Assembly: GCA_039720395.1 (NCBI GenBank)
Contig: CM077827.1
Location: 10,826,099 to 10,890,098, forward strand
DNA length: 64,000 nucleotides
From: Liquidambar formosana
Taxonomy: Eukaryota; Streptophyta; Magnoliopsida; Saxifragales; Altingiaceae
Reading direction: 5' to 3'
The notes beneath the pieces were generated by a model. The model had not been told where the DNA came from, did no database searches, and saw only the letters and a list, made by a program, of their open reading frames with translations. Numbering within the stretch: the stretch's first letter is position 1; every line of letters starts with the position of its first letter. The position numbers were made by a program, and so were the translations under genes. Shown here piece by piece: positions 12,310 to 24,700 of the stretch.

Positions 12310-13440
12310 TATAAGTTATTGCAACGGCAAAGTTGTTGCGATAAATTAAAATAATTTTTTCTTGCAACTAGAAAAATTGTAGCAATAAGAATAAGTTATT
12401 GCCACGGAAGCGATGTAGCAATACCTTATCGCAACGCCAAAGTTGTTGTGATAAATAATATTTTTTATTATAATAATTCTTTTTTGCAATGGAAAAGGTT
12501 GTAGCAATAAGTTATTACCATAGGAAGCATTGTTGCAATAACATATTGCAACGCCAAAGTCGTTGCGATAAAGAATATTTTTAATTAAAATAATTCTTTT
12601 TTGCAATGGGAAAGGTTGTAGCAATAAGTTATTACCACGGAGAGCATTGTTGCAATAACGTATTGCAACGCTGAAGTCGTTGCAATAAAGAATATTTTTA
12701 CTTAAAATAATTCTCTTTTGCAACAGGAAGAAGTATAGCAATAAGTTATTGCCACGACAAAAATTGTTGCAATAGCTTATTGCAACGCTAAAATCGTTGC
12801 GATAAATAATATTTTTAATTAAAATAATTCTTTCTTGCAATGGAAAAGGTTGTAGCAATAAGTTATCGCCACGGGAAAGAATGTTGCAATAGCTTATCGC
12901 AAAACCGAAGTTGTTGCGATAAATAATATTTTTGATTAAAATAATTCTTTTTTGCAATGGGAAAGGTTGTAGTAATAAGTTATTGCGACGACAATAATTG
13001 TTGCAATACCTTATTGCAACGGAAAAGTCGTTGCGATAAATAATATTTCTAATTAAAATAATTTTTTCCTGCAATGGGAAATGTTGTAGTAATAAGTTAT
13101 TGCCACGGCAAGAATTGTTGCAATCTCTTATTGCAACGTCAAAGTCGTTGCGATAAATAATATTTTTAATCAAAAATATTGTTATTTTTAGGTATATTGC
13201 CACAATAATATCGTTGTAATACTTTTTCGCAACGAAACATAAATTGATTGCAACAATAAAATCGTTGTATTAAATGGAGGTGTATTGCAACGAAATTGGT
13301 ATTGCAATGATATTTGTTGTTGCAATAACCTATTACCACGGAGGTTTTTGCAACAGCTCGCAACGGTAGTGTTGTCGTTGCAATAGGTATTTATTGCAAC
13401 GACTTTGAGGTTATCGCAACGACTTTTACCGTTGCGATAG
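12310..13440. repeat. 117-bp subterminal repeat array of the CACTA element
   Basis: About seven tandem copies with a near-constant 116-118 base period (the marker AATAATTCT recurs at 12472, 12589, 12706, 12822, 12940 and 13057). Each copy holds pairs of inverted motifs of the type TTATTGCAACG and CGTTGCGATAA. By analogy with En/Spm, motifs in this position would be binding sites for the TNPA-like protein. A long minus-strand reading frame through the array is a by-product of the 39-codon period. Confidence 0.9.
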
Positions 13441-13442
13441 AT

Positions 13443-13458
13443 GCTTTTTCCTGTAGTG
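13443..13458 (+). repeat. 3' terminal inverted repeat of the CACTA element
   Basis: GCTTTTTCCTGTAGTG, reverse complement CACTACAGGAAAAAGC, which matches the general CACTA terminus pattern. It directly abuts LINE coding sequence. Confidence 0.85.
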
Positions 13459-13541
13459 AAGTATGGTATCAGATAATTGGTTTACAATATGGCCTAGATC
13501 CTCTTGTTATACGCTTCCACGTGTTTGCTCTAATAATAATC
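13459..13541 (+). mobile_element. LINE fragment A (end of endonuclease region)
   Basis: Translates into LPRVCSNNNPLV across the junction with 32354, matching the SDHNPLV-type end of LINE endonuclease domains, with two substitutions. It continues at 32354 after removal of the solo LTR and its nested insert. The 83 bases lie between the CACTA 3' end and the solo LTR. The last five bases, TAATC, are the left target duplication. Confidence 0.7.
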
Positions 13542-14278
13542 TGTGAACCACGGGTTTCGATCCGAGAGGAAGGAAAACCCTTCTTTTAAAAAGACTTGTA
13601 GAGATTTAAATGAATAAAAATCTAGTTTTTAAAAGGTTTACAAAAACAAACAAACAAGGAGTCGCCACCTCATTTTTTAAGGAAAAAAAGGAAAACCATG
13701 AAAATAGCTTTAAAAAGAAACCTTTAAAAAACTAAGCACATGACTCTGATTAAGGAAAAGTAGGTCTAATCAAAACAAAAAAGGATTCGGAGACTAAGTT
13801 ACTATGTGGGAAGGTTCTAGGAAACATCCTATAGGCACCCACATCGCCCCAAAATGGGTCTCTGAATTTATATGGGCTATTTCAATCACTTCCTAATTAG
13901 TCACCATGCATATGTAAAGAATCATCCATAATCATCCACACTCATCCATGAACATCCATAAAGCAATAAACATCCACAAAGCATGTAAACATTCATGAAC
14001 AAATATGAGAGATATGGAAAGCAGTAGAGAGGGAGAGAATAAGCAAACAAATCCATCCTATCCATTAGCAAATATGTAATGGATAAATGAATAAGCAAAC
14101 AAATCCATCCTATCCACTAACAAATATATGCTGGATAAATGAATAAGCAAACAAATCCATCCTATCCACTAACAAATATGTGATAGATAAATGAATAAGC
14201 ATGGGTCCATCCTACTCCACTAACAAATATGTGATGGACAAATGGATAAAAGAAAAAAAGAAAACCTAGGATACTTAG
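13542..14278 (-). mobile_element. Older solo LTR, left piece (minus orientation)
   Basis: Starts TGTGAACCACGGGTTTCG, the reverse complement of the LTR 3' end (GGTTCACA). It is the inverted counterpart of about 16670-17368 of the left LTR of the complete element. It continues at 29932-32348. TSD TAATC at 13537-13541. It contains about four tandem ~62-base units (AATAAGCAAACAAATCCATCC). CTTAG at 14274-14278 is the target of the nested element. Confidence 0.9.
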
Positions 14279-17200
14279 TGTAGACACCCCATTTTCACCC
14301 CTATAAGTTCATGATAACATTTGGTTAGGTTTAGAAGCATTTAGGAGTCCCTAAGCATTAAAGGACACTTTTGCCCTTTTAAGCCTTAGGAGAATAGGTC
14401 ATCATTACATGCATATTTTTGTCTCTTCGTTGAGTCCCATCACTTGCATTTAGTTTTTAGGATCATTTTAGATATGTGTGTCAAATTTGGTTCAATTCCA
14501 GATAGGTTTGGATAGTTAATTAGAACTTTTGCGACTTAAAGGGCAATTTCGTCTTTTATTTCGTATATTTTTCAATTGACCTCCAAATTTATTCTGGAGT
14601 GTTCCATTGATCTGAGAATGATGAAATAAGTCTAATTTAAGAGCCAATTTAATTTATTGATAGGTTTTGGATTGGTTCACCATATTACCCTACGGCTAAT
14701 TGACCCTTTTTTCAGTTAACCGCCTTGTGAAAACCCAACCACTTGATTGTGGTCAGGGATTTTTGGTTCAAGAATATTCTAGGCTTATTCTACATTGAAT
14801 CCTTGAAATTTTGGCTTTTGAATCACTCAAATTGGAGTTAAAATGAAGAATTTGTGTCCGTTTGAAGTTTGGAGTCCGAATGGGCTAGAATTTCAAAAAC
14901 TGAGGAAACCTGAGTTTAATCTCGGGTGACCGGTTGGGCTCAACCGGTTGGACCAGTTGGGACCAACCAGTCACCCGAGCCCTCCGCCCTGATTTGTCTC
15001 TTTTTGAGATTTTGACGGAATAGGACTCTTTTACTCCGAATTTTTGCCTTCCAATGGACTTCTAAGCCTATTGGGAGGTGGTTTTGAGTTGTTTAACATT
15101 CATGGGATTTAATTACAGCCCTAGATTGGTTTTATGGTGAATTAATCTCAACCATTGGTTCACATGGTTGGTTGGTTATAAATAGAGGCTCATTCATCTG
15201 CATAAGGGACTTTTTTTGGACTCTTTGACACATCATATTCATTAGAGAGAGAGGGACCACGAATTTGCACACACCCATATCACTTGGAGAAGGCCTTCTA
15301 CTACAATTTTGAAGAGGAACTAGAAGACAATCAAGCCAACAAGAGGGAAGTACGCAGCGAAGACCTTTGCTTTGTTGTAAGTCTCCTTTGCCTCCTTTTA
15401 CAATTCCTTCTTCTTTTACTCCATTCTCTACATAGTTATGGCTTAGAATTAAATTAGGAATCATATATACTCTATATTTTAGAGTGTATATGATTCAAAT
15501 ATGATGTGAAAGCATGCTAGTGGAATAGGATTGCGAATTGCTTACTGTTAGGATAGTTTTTCTCTTAAGGATAGAGGTACGTTTTGTACAGAAAATTAGT
15601 TGATGTGTTTAGGCTATTTTCTCTTCATGGTTTAATTATATGCATGATTTTAAGCATCTTTTGTATAGAACACTTGCTGTGTAAGTTTCATCTTCATAGG
15701 TGTATGGATGATTATTCTTTTTTAGGATAATTATCGTCCTTAAAGGATGAGGTTGTGCATAGGTGCTTTCTGGAGTGTGTTTAAGTGCGCTGTGAGTTTC
15801 TTTGCATTCTTAGGTATATATTTTACATAGGATATGTGAAGAAACCATTCATACGGAGTGATTTCTATGTAAAATTATCTCCGGATAGTTTTACTTAAGG
15901 AAGCTCGCCGTAAGGATGACTATTTCACATTCTTGCATAAAATACTTACCTAAGCCATCATGTTAGATTTTCTTTTCATGTTTTGGATTGTCATATGATA
16001 TTTTCAAAATGATAATTCATATTTAGCATGTTTTTGATAGTTTTATGCATGTTAGGGTGTTTAGAGCATATAAGAGCATATTAGGGTTTTGTTTTTCTTT
16101 TGATCTTTGTTATTTGCGTGAGTATTAGGTCATTATATGCATGTTTAGTATTCTGTCCAGATTTGATCTAGGTCTTCTAATGATGATTTGAGCATGAATA
16201 TGGTTAGTTTGAGCTTAATAATTGCCCTATAGAATACATGGGGTGATTAATTGGTGTTTTCTCGGTGTTTCGGGATAATTTGCATATGGTAAGTGGTTCA
16301 TGGTAAGTCTTTTGTGAATTGTTCTCTTCTCCCCCTTGGGTTATTGTCTTCACCTTGGATTAGAAGTCCTAAGTTTCCAACTCTCTTAAAATTCTATTTT
16401 ACTTAGAGTTCTATCTCTTTTAGAATTCTACTTTTGCTCAAACTTCTTTTTGGATAAGAGTTCTATCTCTTTTTGAATTCTATCTTTTCCCAAATTCCAT
16501 TTTTGGAAATCTTTCTTCTTTTAAAACTCTTCTTTTCTTTTAATGGAAAGTTAGGGTTTGTAGTTCATTGTAAAGGGAGTAACCCCTTCTCAATCGAACT
16601 ATGTGGACTGTGATCCTTACATCTTTGCGTGTAAGGTACGTAGGCGCTCATTTGATGTTCAAGTCCGCCCTAGGATACTAAGTATCCTAGGTTTTCTTTT
16701 TCTTTCTTTCTATCCATTTGTCCATCACATATATGCTAGAGGAGTAGGATGGACCCATGTTTCATCATTTATCCATCACTTATTTGCTAGAGGAGTAGGA
16801 TGAACCCATGTTTACCCATTTATCCATCACATATGATTACTAGAGGAGTAGGATGGATCTGTTTCTTATTCTCTGTCTCTCTTACTTGCTTTCCATATCT
16901 CTCATACTTGTTCATGGATGTTTACATGCTTTATGGATGTTTATTGCTTTATGGATGTTCATGGATGAATGTGGATTATTTATGGATGATTCTTTGCATA
17001 TGCATGGCGACTAATTAGGAAGTGATTGAAATAGCCCATATAAATTCAGAGACCCATTTTGCGGCGATGTGGGTGCCTATAGGATGTTTCCTAGAACCTT
17101 CCCACATCGTAACTTAGTCTCCAAATCCTTTCTTGTTTTGATAGACCTGCTTTTCCTTGACCGGAGTCATGTGGTTTGTTTTCAAAGGTTTTCTTTTAAA

Positions 17201-17368
17201 AACTGTTTTTATGGTTTTCTCTTTTCCTAAAAATGAGGTGGCGACTCCTTGTTTATTATGTTTTTGTGAACCTTTTAAAAACCAGATTTTTATTAAGTTA
17301 AATTTCTATAAGTCTTTTTTAAAAGAAGGGTTTTTTCCTTCCCCCCAGATCGAAACCCGTAGTTCACA
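14279..17368 (+). repeat. 5' LTR of the 15.6-kb element
   Basis: 3090 bases, starting TGTAGACACCCCATTTTC and ending GTAGTTCACA. A TATA box (TATAAATAG) lies at 15177-15185, about 900 bases in, which would make a long R-U5. A perfect-armed palindrome lies at 16669-16691 (arms CCTAGGATACT). Three ~62-base units around 16720-16860 share CTAGAGGAGTAGGATGGA. By eye it differs from the 3' LTR at roughly 3-5% of bases and has about 20 extra bases near 16612-16632. Confidence 0.95.
15177..15185 (+). promoter_or_regulatory. TATA box of 5' LTR
   Basis: TATAAATAG, conserved at the same place in the 3' LTR (27752-27760) and, inverted, in the older solo LTR (31474-31482). Conservation across three LTR copies supports a core promoter. 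Confidence 0.7.
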
Positions 17369-17369
17369 G

Positions 17370-17390
17370 TTTGGTGACTCCGCTGGGGAA
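17370..17390 (+). other. Primer-binding site of the LTR element
   Basis: TTTGGTGACTCCGCTGGGG begins two bases after the 5' LTR. This string style is known after LTRs of Tat/Ogre-like elements, where it pairs with a tRNA 3' end (a tRNA-Arg primer is my inference). Confidence 0.65.
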
Positions 17391-18576
17391 TAGTGGACTA
17401 GACTCAAGGAATTTATATGGGCTAATTTAATTACTTAATTTAAAATCAATCACTTGCATACGCTTGAATGTGTGTTTACTTTGTTGCATTGTGTGCGCAA
17501 TTGCATTTGAATGATAGGTCGATGTATCCTTGCCTTTTTTGATTGTCCTAGCCTTGACTCCAGTTCCCCTCGTTCTCGGGTGTCATGTTTGCGAAGCTAT
17601 CAACTCTTCTTGCCATGTATCCTTGGGTTTTACCCTTAGGTATATTAAATGGATCAACACGTACCACTTGACTCACGCGGCATCCCTCATGCCACACGTG
17701 ATAGGTATATAGTTGATTCAAGCAAGTAGGGGACACTATCCTACCCTTTTTTAGTGCATATAGTGGACTGTCTAGGACACATGGACTCACCTAGTTTAAA
17801 GTCACCATGCTCGTGGAATGAATGCAGGTACAGAATGGATGTGTGTATGAATGTACGTGTGTATGGAATGAACGTATGTGTGGCATGAATGTGTGTTGTG
17901 GGAATGAATGTGAGTGGAATGAATGGCAATGCAATTCATGTCATGGTTCTTTGAGAAGATGATACAAAGCCCTCAATACAGTGATCCGGTTCCTTGCTCT
18001 TGAATGTGGTTGAAGATATGAATGAATGCTATGTGGGTGTTTAATTTTAAGGGGTAACATGACTCTAAAATTAATAGGCCCACATACCCTTAGTATGTCA
18101 CTTTATTCTTTACCCCAAGGGGCACCCTTAAGGATGAAGTGTCCAACTAGGGGCATGTTTAGTTTGAGCCTAATTCTTTTGTCCACCATTACTGGTTGCA
18201 TAACCATGTTGTCATAGTCTTGGGAAATGTGAGTGCTTAATTGTTTTGATGGTGCTTAATGGCTAAGGTCTAAAGTCAAGTGTTAATTCCCTATACCTTT
18301 AGTATGTCATTTCACCCTTGGACCCAAAAGTCCATTTAAGGTTGAATTGTCTAACTAAGGGCATTGCAAATTTTGAACCCTTTTGCTAAAAAGTGTATAT
18401 ATATTTGAACTAGGGGCACCCTTTTAAAGTCAAATTCTGTCAAATTTAATGCAGTCATAGAACAAAATTATTTTGGATTATGCCTAATTAAAAATTTGCT
18501 ATTTAAAGAAGATTGATTGAACCTCTGGTATCTTTTTTAAAAGTTTGAGTTTAGAGCGGAACCCATTGTCATCACC
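17391..18576. other. Retroelement leader
   Basis: No coding region recognised. It contains a degenerate array of GAATGAATGTGTGT-like units at about 17815-17930 and poorly conserved text before the gag-like frame. Confidence 0.5.
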
Positions 18577-19429
18577 ATGGCTGGAATTAGCAACATAACA
18601 TTAGAAGACGTTAAGGGGGTGCTGTATATGATTGTCCAAGTTATTCATCAAGCCCAATCCGAGGTTGCAAACCATTATTCGAGGGCTTCTAAGTTCAAGA
18701 GATGCCAAGCCAACTTGAAAGCCCAAACTGTCAAGAAGAAGTCTCGCCAATTCACTGAACTCAACATGTCGTTGATTCATGCTTTTTGAAGAGTGGAGAC
18801 CTTAGGCTTATTGGCACCACTTGATCCAATACCCGTACCTAGTCCTTTGCCTCGTTGGTTTAGAGAAAATGAGTATTGTGATTTCCATCAAAGTAAAGGA
18901 CATTATACTAACCATTGTGTGAGGTTGAAGCATGAAATTCAAGACCTTATTGACCGTAGGGCAATCACTTTCCCCAAACCAACCACCAATCCAAGTGTTC
19001 TTCAAAGGCATCCCATGAACCTTTCCCTAGCCACCATAAACCCATTCTCTCAAGCCCAAACCACCTTCCAAAATCCCACTACAGGAATTAATGATAACCA
19101 TGAGTCTACTATTAAGAGGGCTATGGTTGATATGAGTCCCCAACAACCTCCACAGTTTGCTAAGGTGCATCGCCAACTAGACAATCTTTATATGACCTTA
19201 GGACCAAGTCTTCTACAACCTGAAAGCTGATGGTGTCTTAAAGCCTCACACTCCAAAACCACCACCCAATCCTTTACCTCGTTCGTACAATGAGTATCAA
19301 TTTTGTGAATTCCACCAAAGCAAAGGGCATCGAACTGATAGCTGTATGAGGTTAAGGCACACCATTCAAAACCTTATTGACAAGGGGATTGTTGCCAAGC
19401 CTAAAGCTCCCAACGAAGGCTTCAACTAA
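18577..19429 (+). pseudogene. Degenerate gag with two zinc-knuckle-like motifs
   Basis: Structural capsid-type protein of the element, broken. The first part (18577-19230) reads from ATG (MAGISNITLEDVKGV) with an in-frame TGA at 18787-18789. It then carries CDFHQSKGHYTNHC, a C-x2-H-x4-H-x4-C knuckle, followed by VRLKHEIQDLIDR. Coding then moves to another frame from about 19226 to the TAA at 19427, with a second knuckle CEFHQSKGHRTDSC followed by MRLRHTIQNLIDKG. The two knuckle blocks are similar and look like a tandem duplication. The knuckle and the downstream helix resemble gag segments of Tat-lineage gypsy elements. The normal upstream capsid domain is much shortened. Confidence 0.75.
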
Positions 19430-20145
19430 GGGAAGGAGACAATTCTTATGGTTCCATTCAATGATTGCTATTACACTAGCTCCATCGTGACCATTTGTGC
19501 TTAAGAGTTTAGGAGTAGTATGGATTTGGGATTTGTTCTTTTTGCTTTCTAGTTTTCTTTTGTCTTTTGAGTTTCATGTGTTAGTGGGTTCTTTGAGTCT
19601 GTTATCTCTTATCATTGTTAGTTTGGCTTTCAATTCAGTTCTTCATTCAATAAAGTGTTGCTTTTTCTATCTCATCCTTCCTATCAATCAATTGACAATC
19701 AAAGTGGCATGAAAATATTTCTCAATAAGCTCCTCCTATGCTCAATGAGCAAGGGGCATGCACAATGAGTAATGAATGAACTGTAACTGATTAACTTGGA
19801 AACAATGAAAAGTTTAAAATGATAAACATGGAGACCACCCTCCTACTCTACCACATGAAGCCATTGAAAGAAGTTCTGAAGTCTTGCAAAGATGAATTTT
19901 GAAGAACGAGAAAGAACTTGATTGCAAAGCTCAATTTCTAAAGATGATTTACCTCTCTTTCTATATAAAGAAAAAAGGAATTGAAAAAAATTGAAGAAGA
20001 AAGAGAGTGGAAAGATCAAACATACAAGAGCACCAAAGAAGATCAAGTGCAATCAAAAGAAGACCTTGTGATCAAGAAGACTACATCATCCGTTCAAGAA
20101 ATGCAAAGAAGAGTTCAAGTACATCATCCGTTCGAGGAATGCAAA
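19430..20145. other. Pol deletion zone
   Basis: Where protease, reverse transcriptase and integrase would be expected after gag, only about 700 bases of AT-rich text occur, with no catalytic motif in any frame. A ~35-base duplication (CATCATCCGTTC..GAATGCAAAGAAGAG) lies at about 20085-20157. Confidence 0.6.
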
Positions 20146-20199
20146 GAAGAGTTCAAGCCAAGTTGGGGTGGTCCCTATGTGGTTATGCGTAAAGCTTAA
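20146..20199 (+). pseudogene. Remnant of integrase C terminus (GPY/F-like)
   Basis: The reading frame ends FKPSWGGPYVVMRKA then stop. This resembles the W-x-GPY/F-V motif near the end of gypsy integrases. Right after it comes GCCCGTTAGGTCGAAAACC, a text often found after pol in plant gypsy elements. It suggests that this non-autonomous element arose by deletion of pol from a full-length parent. Confidence 0.5.
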
Positions 20200-21194
20200 G
20201 CCCGTTAGGTCGAAAACCTATAAAGGCAACCTAAGCAAAAGTTGGGGCATTTTGAAAAAAAAAGAATGATGAATGTTTTGAACTACGAAGACCTGATTCT
20301 CCACTAAAAGAAAATATCGTTTGTTCACACTGTTTTGTGTTATCATGAGATTAAGTGGAGATACGTAGGTAGCCCATAAAGTCACTTTGGGTACAGTTTA
20401 ATAAAAAAAAAAATGAAATGAAAAAAAAGAAAGAGGTTTTGCACATAACCAATCATTGAAAGCAATTCATTGTGACTAAGTTAAGAAGAAGCAGTTTTGT
20501 TCATTGAACTAATGAGCTTAAAATACTACATGCCACTAAGAGAGTTAATATGATTATTCTTTCTCTTTATCTTCCCAATTGGTTCTTGTTCTCGTTTTGT
20601 TTTGTTCTCCCTATGTTCCTTTGATTGTTCTTGTTTTTCCCCTTCACTTTGTGTCTTCAGTGGTCATTCACTGCGTCTTTGAGAATTATTGTTAGGCATG
20701 ATTTATCCCTATGATCCATCGTGTCTAGTTCCATTCTTAACTTAAGCTCTTATCATAGATTTAATAATGGAAAAGGGGCAACAGTAGTCGTTATGGAATC
20801 ATCTGATTTTTCTAGTGAAGAAATGGTTTGTGAGATTCATTGGGTTGAATTCGCTATGATTGAGGTAGTTTGCAAGTTTTGAGATGAAACGGGCATGAGA
20901 CTCCATAACCTATGGAATGATTTGTTTGTCTTGATTGGTTGAAGAATAAAGCAAGGCATGACACTTTGAGAACTTGGGGGTGGATTTATTTACATGAATA
21001 GAAGGGGCATGAGACTTCGTCATTGGAATAGTTGCAAGATCCAAGAAATATGGGGAGAAAGAAAAAGAAAAAGAAAACAAAAAGAAAGTGAAGCCCGCTA
21101 GGACGAAAACCCGAAAGGGCGCCCTAGGCAAAAGTTAGGGTGACCCGCTAGGTTGAAAACCTAAAAAGGCAGTCTAGGCAAAAGTTAGGGTTCT
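20198..21194 (+). repeat. Dispersed ~50-base post-pol repeat
   Basis: A unit of the form CCCGCTAGG-CGAAAACC-AAAAGGC-CCTAGGCAAAAGTTAGGG occurs at 20198-20250, 21091-21142 and 21143-21194, the last two in tandem. The intervening 20251-21090 is AT-rich with purine runs and no gene. Confidence 0.6.
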
Positions 21195-21791
21195 TGAAAA
21201 GAAAAGAAAAGAAAAAAACAAAAGAAAAGAAAAGAAAAAGAAGAGAAAGGAATTCACTCTATCTTCATACTTTGAGAAAAGAACCACAGTTTAATTAAGA
21301 CTTCTTAAAATACATCATTCTCTGAGAAGGCATGTCCCCATTATCGATAAAAGTGTTCTTAAATAAAAAAAATGTTTTGAAAAGAATGGCTTTATGACTG
21401 CATTAGATTTGTATAGGATTGTCTTGAAAAGGGTGGTAATGCTTCACTTGTAGTTTTATATTTTCTTACTAGAATTGCTCTTTGACTTAGCCATAAAAGC
21501 ACTTGAGAAATAGTTATGGCCCACTTTCTTGTTTTGGCCCCTTTTGATTCCCACTTGTTGTGGAAGTTTGATCTTGGCCACAAATTGGGGCTAGCTTGCA
21601 CCAAAGATCGTGAAATTCAACCAACATGAGATAGATACCATAATTCAAAGATGGGAAATGCATGAACTTGGTTTTGAAAGCAAGAACTTGAAAGTTGACA
21701 TAAATGCCCATATAGGCTTAATACAAGGCTTTCACTAGTTAAGAGTTTCTAGATGCTTAAATTGAGTTCCTAAAACTTAAAATAAGTTTCT
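21195..21791. other. A-rich spacer after the post-pol repeat
   Basis: Begins with AAAAGAAAAGAAAA-type purine runs. No coding sequence supported before the antisense gene end at 21792. Confidence 0.5.
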
Positions 21792-24700
21792 TCAACGCTT
21801 CCTTGGTGGTTTCCTTCTCTTGCTTGGCCCCGCCTCTTCTGTTGGTGGAGGAGGTGGTGGAGCTGCAGTCGGGTTGTACTGAGGGAAGGAATCAATCTGC
21901 AAGTTTCTAAGAAAATAAATGATTTGAGTACTAATTTTTAAAAGAAAACCAAAGAATTTTCAAAAGTTTTTGATTTGAACTATTCTTATTGGGTGTGAGT
22001 GTTCGCCTGCTCTATACGCCTCTTGCATTGATAGGCTTAGGCTCATCCTCATCATGTTCCTCTTCAAGCTAGCATTGAGATTGATCCATTCTTGTGTATA
22101 CCCGGCGGGTGTCTATGAAGAGAAATTGGGTAATAAGTGTCTAATGAATATTTGGGAACTAAGAGAATCAAGTCAACCTTGAAACTTACAGTCTCATATC
22201 GAGGATCTATCTGTGGAACCTCATCCATCACAGGAGGTGCTATGTTCATAGACGCTATGTCGCCTCCCTGGCACAAATCAATGGACCACCTAGGCTGGGG
22301 TAGAGGGGGAAGTGTATCCCTATCCGCGCCTTCCTCATCACTATCCATATGTACCCCTGACACGCCTGAGGTTGAACCCACTGTGGAATGGTGACCACGA
22401 GCTCGCCGTCCCTGAAAAGAATTGCACATGGTCAGCAAGGAAATACTTGTAAAGCATGAACAGGGTTAAATATGTACTTACCCCTACAGGTGGAACTCCT
22501 ACGACCCTAGGAGGCATCAGATACCTCCTACAGAAACTCTCGTAGTCTCCAATTGGAACTATAAAGTCATTTGCCTCCTTGCTTTTTATAGCTTTGATCA
22601 ACTCATGCCTCTACAAGGAGTTGGCGTGTCTTATGCCCTCAGGTGGTGCTATAGGAACCACAGCTGCACTAATAGTGCCTTTTACTTGGCGCCAAACTCT
22701 TTCCCCAAGGTACCAGTAGTGACCCATGGGACCTTCTAGGAGGATCCTTTTCTCAGTCATATCGACACACCTGTGGCATTGCTCTTCAAGAGCATATTTC
22801 CATTGTGCCCATGGGTCCCAGTCCACCTGATTCATGAATTGGTATTAAGTGAAAGAATCGAAAAAGATGGAATTCAAAAGATAAAAGTTTCAGAGATTAC
22901 CTTGTTAGCGGTAATACAAGCCAAGAATGCCCTAGCATGGGCGTAGTCATGTTTATTGTCCACAGAGTCACACCTATTGTTGATGTGATAATTGGACATA
23001 ACAGGCCATGAGGGATCATTGTCGATGAGAGTGGGGCGTTCAAACCCCAAGTATTCATAGTACCAAATCTATTTTCAAGAAAATGAATTTCAAAAGAAAA
23101 TGATGATGTGCATTCATTGCAAATTTTTTTAAGAGGAAGCATAGTAGGTTGGTTTACCTTCCAGATGAAGAACATCCTACAGTGGTTTGTGCTCACTCCA
23201 CGAGATCTGTCACCCATGGACCTATATAATACAGCAAGTGTAGTACTACCCCAGTTGTATTCGCCCATCTCCCAAACATCTTCCATACAAGCAAGGTGCC
23301 CGAGAGAGCAACATCACCAGAGCTAGCAAAGAATATGCTAGATAACATGTATAGCATAAAAGCTCGGGCGAAATATGGGGGATCCGCATCATCCTCCTCT
23401 CTTTGGTCACAGAAATTATCTTTCAACCAAGTTCTGCGTACCCCGCCTTTTTAAACCGGTATCATAATCCCAAGTTGTTCCAAGAGATAGTGGGGATCCC
23501 TGTAAGCATTCTCATAATAAGATATCTCCGTCTACCCAGGCGAAGTCCTATAATAATGGTTAAGTCTGTTGGGGTAAGAGTCATTTCCCCAAAGCTAAAG
23601 TGAAAAGTGTTAGTTGTGTCCCACCACAATTTAGTAAGGGCCAGCAGTGCTTGTCTATCCCTTTGTTCCACCCATAATGCATTCAGAAAGTCTCCAAAAC
23701 CCGTATTAATTATAATCTTTTGGGTTTCGGGTTGCCGTGTGGCCATCTTGCGCCACCATTCAATAACTCCTCCAAGAGCGTGCCTTGTTCTATCCTCAAA
23801 ATTTGGCTACAAAGAGTGAAGGAAATCATGGAAATTGTTATTTCAAGTATCTGCTATGCTTAGTGAATAACTCAAGAATGTTTAAATTCATGGTTTTTTC
23901 TAAGTTTTCAAAAGTTTACACATGTGAAAAGAAAGTTTTATAAAGGAAAGTATTTCAAAAATCATAGGTTAACATTCTAGGGAATGCCCTCAAGTTTTCC
24001 TTTGATTTTCCAAAGTATTTGAAAGCAAAAAATGGTTTTATTTGGTAGGCATTGTTATGACTACTAAGTTTTGATAAAGGAAAGTGCTCCAAGAATCAGG
24101 GGTTAACATTCTAGAGAAAGCCTTAGAGTTTCCCTTTGATTTTCTAAGGTATTTGAAAGCAAAAGAATGGTTGTTATTCCTTTTGGAATTTTACCAAACA
24201 TTTTGTAGACATGGTTATGCCTACATGATTTTTGTAAAAGAAAGTTTTTTTAAAAAACTCATGGGTAAACCTCTTAGAGAATACTTTTGATGTTTTGTTG
24301 GAGTACTTTGAACATTTGAAAGAAAAAAAGAATGATTTTATTCTCTTGGGAATTTTATCAAACACTTGATGGGCATGGTTATGCCTACATGGTTTTTTGT
24401 AAAGAAAAATGTTTTAAAGCTCATGGGCAAACCTCTTAGAAAATACCTTTGATGTTTTGTTCAAGAACTTTGGGCATTTGAAAGCAAAAAGAATAATTTT
24501 ATTCTCTTGGGAATTTTATCAAACACTTAGTGGGCATGGTTATGCCTACAAGGTTTTTTTGTCAAGAAAAGAACTTCAAAATTCATGGGTTAGCATTCTA
24601 GGGAATGCTCTTGAGCTCACTTTTGATTATCTTGACTATTTGAAAGCAAAAAGAAAGATTTTATTCTCTTGGGAATTTTATCAAACACTTGGTGGGCATA

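Larger units (their letters stand above)
3661..13458 (+). mobile_element. CACTA (En/Spm, CMC superfamily) DNA transposon
   Basis: The right terminus is well defined: GCTTTTTCCTGTAGTG ends at 13458, the reverse complement of CACTACAGGAAAAAGC. It is followed by AAG (13459-13461), a possible copy of the 3-base target duplication CACTA elements make. Internal to it lies a 117-bp repeat array (subterminal repeats). Two genes in the canonical CACTA order occupy 3710-10081. The left end is uncertain: 3661 is used only because of its CACTATAAG string, its flanking AAT does not match AAG, and a normal 5' subterminal region is missing. The 5' end has probably been lost by deletion or rearrangement. Confidence 0.85.

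Noticed and set aside
12346..13203. 285-codon minus-strand ORF with a regular 39-residue repeat
   Set aside because: It is produced by the 117-bp non-coding subterminal array; 117 is a multiple of three, so the frame stays open. No protein family features.
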